Source: Candidatus Zixiibacteriota bacterium
Lineage (GTDB): Bacteria; Zixibacteria; MSB-5A5; GN15; PGXB01
Assembly: GCA_020345705.1 (NCBI GenBank)
Contig: CP070766.1
Span: 2,038,114 to 2,045,434, forward strand
Direction of reading: 5' to 3'
Length of the DNA: 7,321 nt
In this document: piece after piece, positions 1 through 5,693 of the stretch
Numbering within the stretch: the stretch's first letter is position 1
Layout: every line of letters begins with the position of its first letter
Notes under the pieces: model-generated
Databases searched by the model: none
What the model was told of the DNA's origin: nothing
What the model saw: the letters and a program-made list of their open reading frames with translations, nothing else
Translations under genes and position numbers: made by a program

Positions 1-1259
1 AGCATGTAGCGCCGGTCGGCAGGATTGGTGTCAATCCAGTCTTCTTCACCGGGAGAAACCGGATCACCGGCCCCAAAGTACTTCGTCGGCTGGCCGGTAA
101 ACGGGTCAATATACGGACAGGTCGGACAGTCCTCGACGGCGTTAAATCCTCTCATGTACCCATATCCCTGCGCCGGCACATCAGGATCGGTCCCGTTGAT
201 GTACTTGTTAAACGACGACATTCCCAGCTTGATGGCTTCGGGAATGGTGTCACCCGTGTTCAAAATAACCATTGCCGTATCAAAAATCTCATCCGGATAT
301 ATCGGATCACCGCGGCGCACAATCGGCCCCTGCAGGAAGTCAAATCCGATTGCCGGCGGCGTGGAGCCATAGACATTGTCGTTGTTGGTAGCGTTATAGC
401 AATACCCGAGCGAAAGTTGAGTATCACAGGCGACAAAGTCGTCGGAGGCCCCGCCCAGGTCCGGGTCGGCCCATAACGACACGAAGGCCGAGTCGATCTG
501 ATCAGCGCCCTTGTGTATGATAATCCACTTGGCAAAGATGGTGTTACCCAATGCGCCGGGCAAATCGTAGCCCCAGAACGTCGCCTGCATCTCGACACCA
601 AGCGAATCGGTGCCGCCGCTGTAAGCATCATAGGTGTGCTCACCACCGTCGTTGAAGACGGTCCACAGCATCTGGTCACCAATCAGAAGAGGATTGCCGA
701 GGGCGTCCAGAGGAGCTCCATCGACAGCAGCCGAGTCAACCCAAAGCGAATAATCATCGAAATGCCTGGCCGAATCCAGTCGTGTATACGGTGTACCATC
801 ATTGGTTTCGATCCCGGTCTTGTTGGGATCCAGCCAAATCGTGCTGTCTTTGCGGATCTTGTACACCTTATACCGTTCACGGTCCGGCTGTGCGACGCCA
901 TTGGCGTCAGCCGGTCCCTGAAAGTACTCGGGAGTATCAAAAGCACCGACCGCAAGCCTGATCTGCCCGCCGACAAGACCGCCGACCCAGATACCGGCGG
1001 AGAACAGGACGGTTTTATCGGTCCCGGCCGGAAAGTACAGGCCGTCATTTTGCTGGGTTTCCAGCAAAAGACCCCAGTCTTCAGCATATCCGCCCTGGTT
1101 GGTGACGAACATTTGCAGGTTGTTAACGTCAATCATCGTTTCGGTATCGAGACCCGCCGTCGCCGCCGGTTTAGCCGTCATTCCTGGAGGCAAAGCCAGC
1201 GCGAGCGAATAGACGGACATCAATACCGTCAAAACGAACATCCCATGTTTCATCTTCAT
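1..1259 (-). CDS. Secreted FCB-type surface protein, 3' end beyond the window
   Basis: An uninterrupted reading frame runs from ATG at 1259 to the left edge: 419 complete codons and no stop, so the C-terminus is missing. The start is preceded by GGGAGG with 9 nt spacing. Residues 1-22 look like a signal peptide (basic MKMKH, hydrophobic core, possible cleavage after ALA); there is no lipobox cysteine. The mature part is rich in Asp, Gly, Asn and aromatic residues. Stretches such as GLYFPAGTDKTVLFSAGIWVGG (about 73-94), FWGYDLPGALGNTIFAKW (about 228-245), DPDLGGASDDFVACD (about 265-279) and GFDFLQGP (about 305-312) resemble, from memory, large secreted proteins of Zixibacteria, KSB1 and related phyla that often end in a type IX-like sorting or FlgD-type Ig domain; that end is not visible here. 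Cysteines occur at about 278, 287, 378 and 381, the last two as CPTC. It lies 19 nt after the receptor gene, so it is probably co-transcribed and exported. Its biochemical role is unknown. It is unlikely to be SusD. The reading frame is certain; the family assignment is moderate. Confidence 0.85.
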   Translation of the reverse strand, partial: MKMKHGMFVLTVLMSVYSLALALPPGMTAKPAATAGLDTETMIDVNNLQMFVTNQGGYAEDWGLLLETQQNDGLYFPAGTDKTVLFSAGIWVGGLVGGQIRLAVGAFDTPEYFQGPADANGVAQPDRERYKVYKIRKDSTIWLDPNKTGIETNDGTPYTRLDSARHFDDYSLWVDSAAVDGAPLDALGNPLLIGDQMLWTVFNDGGEHTYDAYSGGTDSLGVEMQATFWGYDLPGALGNTIFAKWIIIHKGADQIDSAFVSLWADPDLGGASDDFVACDTQLSLGYCYNATNNDNVYGSTPPAIGFDFLQGPIVRRGDPIYPDEIFDTAMVILNTGDTIPEAIKLGMSSFNKYINGTDPDVPAQGYGYMRGFNAVEDCPTCPYIDPFTGQPTKYFGAGDPVSPGEEDWIDTNPADRRYM

Positions 1260-1268
1260 TATATGTTA

Positions 1269-1274
1269 CCTCCC
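1269..1274 (-). promoter_or_regulatory. Ribosome binding site of the secreted protein
   Basis: On the minus strand GGGAGG lies 9 nt before ATG 1259, inside the 19-nt gap after the receptor stop codon. It fixes the start at 1259 rather than at the in-frame ATG two codons later. It also supports independent, efficient translation of the second cistron. Confidence 0.75.
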
Positions 1275-1278
1275 TCGC

Positions 1279-4137
1279 TTAAAAGCTCAACCTAACACCG
1301 AATCGGATCTGTCGCGGGATATCGAAGTTGGCCGGGTCAGCCTGCTTTAATTCATACTTTTGCTGGCCTGTAAGACCCGTGGCATCATGAACCGTATCCC
1401 TGGCTTCAAGGAAATCTTCGCCCGCTTCAGTGGAAACCCAGTTGGTCGCCTCACCATCGCCGGAAGACTCAAAAACGGCAACAGTGTTATCTCGATCAAG
1501 CAGATTTAACACCCAAACGTAAAGATCAAGACTGGCACGGCCGAGATACAAGGTCTTGTTGGCCTTCAGATCGATTCTGAATTTCCAGTCGGAATACCGT
1601 GAGTTCCGCGGAGCAGACGGCGTGTACGCAACAGCGTAGAGAGTTGCAGGATCAGCATCAAGCTTAACCGGCGAATAGGGAGTGCCGGAGGAGAGATTGA
1701 AAATGAAGTTGATTCCGGCATTCTCCAGCGGATAGATGTCGCCCAGGATCGGGCCCTCACCCCTGCCGGCACGAATATCCACGATACCGGTGAATTTATG
1801 GCGCTGGTCGAAGTCAAGCGGCGCCGACTGTACCGGGATTTCAGAGGATGTCCAGGCAATATTACGCTGGGTGTTGGCGAAGGAACCGGTCCCGTTGGCC
1901 CAGCTGAGCGTGTAATTGAGATTAAGCATCATATTCTTGACGCGTCTCATCGTCAGGGTGAAATCCAGACCCTTAATCGTGCCGAAGTCGTCATTTAAGA
2001 AAAGGCTGTAGGACTTCGGATATGCAGGAATCGTAACCACCTGAGTCAGGTTGGAGACGTCCTTGTAAAACGCCGTCACGTCAAACGACGTGTTCTCACC
2101 CATCTGATGGGCGAAACCGAACTCGTAGGCCGTCGTTTTCTCCGGTTGTAAATTCGGATTGCCGAAAGGATAATAATAACCGCCCGCGTTCACTTTGTAT
2201 TCTATATAATCATAACCGACGTACAGGTTGTTGAGATCGGGGCGCTGGAAGAACAGGCCATAGCTGACATGTACAACCGTCCGGTCGGAAACCGGGAAGG
2301 CCACGCCGATTCTCGGCGAAAGCCGTGTCTCGGCCTTGCTGTCCTCAAGGTCGGTATCCTCATCCAGAACCAGATCTGTCCCGCCATCGGGATCGAACGG
2401 GCGCTCTATATCTATGACCCGCTTAGCCCGGGTGTCGAAATAGTCGAAGCGCAATCCGGCGTTGATAACCAGGTCGCTCCATTCGAACTTGTCCTGAGCA
2501 TAGAAGGCAAAGGTTATCGGCGTTCTAGCATCATTCTGCCATCCGACGGTTCCGTTAGTATCTGTGGGAACGTCGCCATCATTAAACTCCTCAACAAGAT
2601 GATCATAACCATAGTGGTCAATATCATCCCACGCCCCTGGATTGGTCGGAAACAGATGACGGTAGTACCTCAAAACGTGTCTCTGGAAATCAACACCGAC
2701 TTTGACCATGTGCCGCGGAGTAACCTGACTGGTTATGTCAAAATCGAAGCCGATATAACTCGACCTTCTCTGGAGATAGTCATCCCAATAATGCCCTTCG
2801 TCAATATCGGCCGTGACGCTGTCAATGTCATCGAACGACCAGAAGAGCCCCGTCTTGTCCTGCGTGGCATTACCCAGGGACTGGCCCAGCGAATCGAACC
2901 GGTGATAGGCCTCGATGTCGTCGAAATGGACGCCATCCCCGCGCTTTCTCTCGGTAAAGAAGTAACTAACCGCCGCCGAGTAGAACGTCTTCGGGGAAAG
3001 AGTGTGCGTCCACTTACCGTAAATCGAGCCGTTCTGATCCTCATATCTCGGCGTATGGTCGATAGCGAAGTAGTAGGCCTGCCGATACTCCTGCCAGTTG
3101 TCGATGGTATACAGCCCGCCAACCTTGAAGTTCATATTGTCATTGAGCCGCAAGGCAAGCTTACCCTGGCCGCTCCAACCACCGAGGTCGTTGTTGGGAA
3201 GCGGTTCGTCGACCACGGCGGACGGCTGACGATCACCCTGCCAGCGTCTCTCGCCGGATAGGAAGAACGTGGAGCCTTCAAGACCGGGGAGCGGTCCGCC
3301 AATATTGGCGGCATAGAGATTGTAGTCATAATTATCAGATACGATATTGTCTGTAACAGTCTCTAACGCACCTGAAAAATCCTCCGTCCCCTCTTTCGTT
3401 GTGGCGTTAACGATACCGGAAGACACCCAGCCGTACTCAGCACTGAAACCACCGGTGGTGATTTCAACCTCATTGAGCGCGTTATTGTTAATGTTGGTGG
3501 TTGAGATACCCGAAAGCGGGTCCTGCTGAGAAAATCCATCGACGAAGTACGCTACCTCGGAGGAGCGACCGCCGCGGATGTTCAGCTGAACGGTATTGGA
3601 GTTTTCCCTGTCGCCACGATTTCTGATGTTGGGATTGTCCCTGAAACGAACAACACCCGCCTGTAAACCGACGATATCCTGGTAACCGCGGGTCGGCATG
3701 TTCTGAATCTCTTCAGCCTCGACGAGCTTGATGGAAGCCGTCTTATCCTTGATTACCAGAGGACGCTCGGCCGTAACGACGATGGTCTTGCCCAGCTCCA
3801 AGGCCTTCTTGGAGAGTGCAAAATCATTGTATGTCGTCAGGTCGATCGAAGCGCTGAGGTTGACAACCTCAACGGGTGCGAAACCGATGAGAGAGGCCTT
3901 CAATGTGTACGTGCCCACCGGCACGTTCAGGATGAAGTACTCTCCATTTTCGTCGGTCAAGGCGCCCATTTTAGTCCCGACAATTGACACTGCTACTCCA
4001 GGAAGGGGCTCACCGGTCTCCTCGTTCGTGACCGTGCCGGAGATCTTCCCGGTCGTTCCCGCCACCACCAACTGCGGCAGGATGAAGCCAACTGCCAGAC
4101 CAAATGCGATCACTGTAAAAATGAGCTTCCTAACCAA
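1279..4137 (-). CDS. TonB-dependent outer-membrane receptor with carboxypeptidase-regulatory-like N-domain
   Basis: A complete 952-residue protein, a normal length for this family. Residues 1-26 are a signal peptide (MVRK, hydrophobic core, cleavage probably after VVA). About 30-110 is a carboxypeptidase-D-regulatory-like beta-sandwich domain (ISGTVTNEETGEPLPGV, TDENGEYFILNVPVGTYTL). GKTIVVTAERP at about 116-126 is a TonB-box-like segment leading into the plug (about 130-255), which carries IRGGRSSEVAYFVDG (187-201) and GGFSAEYG (229-236). The rest is beta-barrel with aromatic alternating strands, ending in RFGVRLSF; a C-terminal Phe is the usual BAM recognition residue. Known role of the family: energy-coupled uptake across the outer membrane through TonB-ExbBD. 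The substrate cannot be inferred. The start is TTG at 4137: an in-frame TAA lies at 4153-4155, TTG is the only start codon between, and AAAGGAGG sits 9 nt upstream. It is the first gene of a probable operon with the secreted protein downstream. No SusD-like lipoprotein is seen, so SusC is not claimed. Confidence 0.95.
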   Translation of the reverse strand: MVRKLIFTVIAFGLAVGFILPQLVVAGTTGKISGTVTNEETGEPLPGVAVSIVGTKMGALTDENGEYFILNVPVGTYTLKASLIGFAPVEVVNLSASIDLTTYNDFALSKKALELGKTIVVTAERPLVIKDKTASIKLVEAEEIQNMPTRGYQDIVGLQAGVVRFRDNPNIRNRGDRENSNTVQLNIRGGRSSEVAYFVDGFSQQDPLSGISTTNINNNALNEVEITTGGFSAEYGWVSSGIVNATTKEGTEDFSGALETVTDNIVSDNYDYNLYAANIGGPLPGLEGSTFFLSGERRWQGDRQPSAVVDEPLPNNDLGGWSGQGKLALRLNDNMNFKVGGLYTIDNWQEYRQAYYFAIDHTPRYEDQNGSIYGKWTHTLSPKTFYSAAVSYFFTERKRGDGVHFDDIEAYHRFDSLGQSLGNATQDKTGLFWSFDDIDSVTADIDEGHYWDDYLQRRSSYIGFDFDITSQVTPRHMVKVGVDFQRHVLRYYRHLFPTNPGAWDDIDHYGYDHLVEEFNDGDVPTDTNGTVGWQNDARTPITFAFYAQDKFEWSDLVINAGLRFDYFDTRAKRVIDIERPFDPDGGTDLVLDEDTDLEDSKAETRLSPRIGVAFPVSDRTVVHVSYGLFFQRPDLNNLYVGYDYIEYKVNAGGYYYPFGNPNLQPEKTTAYEFGFAHQMGENTSFDVTAFYKDVSNLTQVVTIPAYPKSYSLFLNDDFGTIKGLDFTLTMRRVKNMMLNLNYTLSWANGTGSFANTQRNIAWTSSEIPVQSAPLDFDQRHKFTGIVDIRAGRGEGPILGDIYPLENAGINFIFNLSSGTPYSPVKLDADPATLYAVAYTPSAPRNSRYSDWKFRIDLKANKTLYLGRASLDLYVWVLNLLDRDNTVAVFESSGDGEATNWVSTEAGEDFLEARDTVHDATGLTGQQKYELKQADPANFDIPRQIRFGVRLSF

Positions 4138-4146
4138 TGTCCATAA

Positions 4147-4154
4147 CCTCCTTT
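4147..4154 (-). promoter_or_regulatory. Ribosome binding site that decides the TTG start of the receptor
   Basis: AAAGGAGG on the minus strand ends 9 nt before TTG 4137. An ATG at 4144 lies only 2 nt after the motif and opens just four codons (Met-Asp-Ile-Gly-stop) in another frame, so it is not the receptor start. The stop TAA at 4153-4155 excludes any in-frame start further upstream. Confidence 0.85.
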
Positions 4155-4211
4155 AAAGTTGAGATTTGTGTTTTCTGGAAAAAAATAAATTAAGGAATTG
4201 CTCTCTTCCTC

Positions 4212-4221
4212 TCACCTCCTT
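4212..4221 (-). promoter_or_regulatory. Orphan perfect Shine-Dalgarno sequence in the receptor leader
   Basis: The minus strand reads AAGGAGGTGA, the full complement of the usual 16S rRNA 3' end, about 57 nt upstream of the real ribosome binding site. No ATG, GTG or TTG follows at a usable distance; the GTG inside the motif is too close and opens only 20 codons or so. It could be a ribosome standby or regulatory site, or the remnant of a lost small gene. The motif is directly visible; its function is inferred. Confidence 0.4.
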
Positions 4222-4277
4222 GTGCAATGTTGGCCAAATTTTCGATTTTAGCTGTTTATCGTCATCTTATATAATCA

Positions 4278-4305
4278 CGGAGCTTATGTTCCATATTCCG
4301 CTCCG
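4278..4305 (-). promoter_or_regulatory. Hairpin in the receptor mRNA leader
   Basis: In the minus-strand transcript CGGAGC pairs with GCTCCG (6 bp), and inside it TATG pairs with CATA around a GAA loop, separated by a GGAA/A internal loop. No U-run follows, so this is not an intrinsic terminator. It is enclosed by a possible 7-bp pairing of 4328-4334 with 4254-4260. This is probably a structural part of the 5' leader; no known riboswitch class is recognised. Confidence 0.4.
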
Positions 4306-4362
4306 GCATTTAACAGCCCGCAAATCAGATAAACCGCTTCCCTGCCTATATATACGGCTAAA

Positions 4363-4393
4363 CAAAGCTAGATTTCGGCAAAAATGTTGTCAA
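4363..4393 (-). promoter_or_regulatory. Probable promoter of the receptor operon, Bacteroidota-like
   Basis: The minus strand carries TTGACA at 4393-4388, a 17-nt spacer, then TAGCTTTG at 4370-4363. TAGCTTTG fits the Bacteroidota -7 element TAnnTTTG, and the TTG lies 20 nt before it, within the spacing known for that group's -33 element. As an E. coli-type promoter the -35 is perfect but the -10 (TAGCTT) is weak. An 11-bp palindrome, TGTTG-T-CAACA (4385-4395), covers the -35 and could be an operator. Transcription would start near 4357, giving a leader of about 220 nt. It lies directly next to the putative terminator of the upstream operon. Confidence 0.5.
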
Positions 4394-4476
4394 CAAAAAA
4401 ACAACCCGATTTTTATACTTTTTCCTCACTTTTTTTCTGACACTCTGTCCCGTATAAAAATCGAACTGTTTTTTTG
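4394..4476. terminator. Large AT-rich inverted repeat, probable terminator that may act in both directions
   Basis: The arms 4394-4418 and 4452-4476 are inverted repeats matching at 22 of 25 positions: CAAAAAAACA, three mismatched bases, then a perfect 12-bp CGATTTTTATAC against GTATAAAAATCG. The 33-nt spacer can form a small inner hairpin (GACA-GAG-TGTC in the minus-strand sense). It begins 5 nt after the aminotransferase stop. On either strand the stem ends in a run of seven T that pairs with seven A, as in intrinsic terminators. The large loop and AT-rich stem are less typical. Alternatives are a cruciform-forming site or a short palindromic mobile remnant, but no flanking target duplication is seen. 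Confidence 0.55.
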
Positions 4477-4481
4477 AAAAC

Positions 4482-5657
4482 TTAGGCTTTCCTCAGTATT
4501 TCTGCCGCCGCTTCATCGACCCGCGATAGTGCTTTTTTAATATTTTCAACTGAGTTTGCGTATGAGAATCGGAGGTAGCCTTCTCCAAAACTCCCGAACG
4601 AGGTCCCGGCCAGTGCAGCCACACCGTACTCTTCAAGCAGCAGTTCCTCAAAATCCTTCGCCGTTATCTTTAACTGCTTGATATTCGGGAACACGTAGAA
4701 AGCACCCAGCGGCTTCTTGCACGAGACACCCTCAATGTTATTGAGGCCTTCGACGATAACGTCCCGCCGCTTTCGGAACTGCTCCACCATCTCGTACGAA
4801 TCATCCTGTGGACCGGTAATGGCGGCCCCGATGGCCATCTGAGAAAACGCCGAGGTACATGAAGTCGCATTCGTCTGAAGACGCGCAACCGCCGCAGCCA
4901 TTTTCTCATTCATGATACCGTAGCCGAGACGCCAGCCGGTCATGGCGTAAGTCTTCGACATGCCGTCGAGAATAATCGTCCGCTCCTGCATGCCCGGGAA
5001 CTGGGTGACCGATTCGAAATCGGCCTCGTAGATGATTCGGGAGTATATCTCATCAGCAAGAACCCAGAGATCGTTGTCGACGGCGATCCGGGCGATTTCT
5101 TGGAGGTCCTCGTGCGTCAGGACACCGCCGGTGGGATTCTGGGGAGAATTGATGATCAGCAGCTTCGTCCTGGGAGTAACCAGCGACTTCAACTCCTTCA
5201 CGTCAAAACGGAAATCATTTTCCTCGCGAAGGGGGATCGGCACCGCCTTGGCATTCACATAATTGATAAGCGATCCGTAAATCGGAAAACCCGGATTGGG
5301 GTATATGACTTCATCACCCTCGTCAACAAGAGCAAAGATCGTGAAGAACATAATCGGCTTGCCGCCCGGGGTGATGACAACGTGCTCGGGATTAACTTTG
5401 ATTCCGCGCGTCTTGCTGATTTCCTCGGCGATTATTTTGCGAATCTCGGGATAACCGGGGGCCGGATTGTAGTGCGTATAGCCGTCTCTGATGGCCTTGA
5501 TTGCGGCGTCGCAGATGTACTTCGGCGTGTCAAAATCGGGCTCACCTATCTCCAGATGAACGACGTCTTTTCCCTCCGCTTCCAGTTCACGAGCTCTCAC
5601 CAGTACCTCAAAAGCAGTCTCGGTACCGAGACGCTTCATTCTTTCAGCGTATTTCAT
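4482..5657 (-). CDS. Pyridoxal-phosphate-dependent aminotransferase, class I/II (aspartate aminotransferase-like)
   Basis: A complete 391-residue protein, the usual length for fold-type I aminotransferases of the aspartate aminotransferase I-gamma group. It transfers an amino group between an amino acid and a 2-oxoacid in the cytoplasm. Visible hallmarks: EIGEPDFDTP (36-45); YNPAPGYPEIR (63-73); GGKPIMF (98-104); NSPQNPTGG (170-178) with the PLP-ring Asn at 174; ADEIY (201-205) with the pyridine-N Asp at 202; SKTYAMTGWRLGY (234-246) with the Schiff-base Lys at 235 and phosphate-binding Arg at 243; and YLRFSYA (361-367) with Arg 363, which binds the substrate carboxylate. No key residue is missing. 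Lys 100 in GGK aligns with a lysine linked to acidic substrates in the Thermus enzyme (from memory), but the actual amino acid cannot be decided; aspartate, aromatic or alanine-type activity is possible. ATG 5657 follows AGGAG with 6 nt spacing. It lies 36 nt after the transketolase, probably in one operon, and is followed by the putative terminator. Confidence 0.95.
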   Translation of the reverse strand: MKYAERMKRLGTETAFEVLVRARELEAEGKDVVHLEIGEPDFDTPKYICDAAIKAIRDGYTHYNPAPGYPEIRKIIAEEISKTRGIKVNPEHVVITPGGKPIMFFTIFALVDEGDEVIYPNPGFPIYGSLINYVNAKAVPIPLREENDFRFDVKELKSLVTPRTKLLIINSPQNPTGGVLTHEDLQEIARIAVDNDLWVLADEIYSRIIYEADFESVTQFPGMQERTIILDGMSKTYAMTGWRLGYGIMNEKMAAAVARLQTNATSCTSAFSQMAIGAAITGPQDDSYEMVEQFRKRRDVIVEGLNNIEGVSCKKPLGAFYVFPNIKQLKITAKDFEELLLEEYGVAALAGTSFGSFGEGYLRFSYANSVENIKKALSRVDEAAAEILRKA

Positions 5658-5663
5658 CCCTCA

Positions 5664-5668
5664 CTCCT
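5664..5668 (-). promoter_or_regulatory. Ribosome binding site of the aminotransferase
   Basis: AGGAG on the minus strand lies 6 nt before ATG 5657, within the 36-nt gap after the transketolase stop. No promoter or terminator is evident in this gap, which supports co-transcription with the transketolase. Confidence 0.65.
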
Positions 5669-5693
5669 GCACCTATCATAACATTAACGAATA

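Noticed and set aside
260..1132. Two minus-strand ORFs (260-682 and 683-1132) and a plus-strand ORF (513-1295)
   Set aside because: The two minus-strand ORFs share one frame that differs from the continuous frame from 1259, and they are rich in Arg, Ser and Thr as frame shadows often are. The 1259 frame has a signal peptide, a ribosome binding site and family-like motifs.
2269..3261. 330-codon plus-strand ORF opposite the receptor
   Set aside because: It lies entirely antisense to a well-supported TonB receptor, has no recognisable domain or ribosome binding site, and its composition follows from the codon pattern of the opposite strand.
1279..4137. Naming the receptor SusC, BtuB or FepA
   Set aside because: No SusD neighbour and no substrate-specific signature is visible; only the general family is supported.
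4138..4360. Cobalamin or TPP riboswitch before the receptor
   Set aside because: Considered because such receptors often carry one, but no B12-box-like or TPP-core sequence is visible in the leader.
4394..4476. Short transposable element (MITE)
   Set aside because: The inverted repeats would fit, but no flanking direct duplication is present and the position right after a stop codon fits a terminator better. It is kept only as an alternative.
4166..4477. 103-codon plus-strand ORF in the intergenic region
   Set aside because: It covers the inverted repeat and promoter, is low in complexity near its end, and has no supporting domain.
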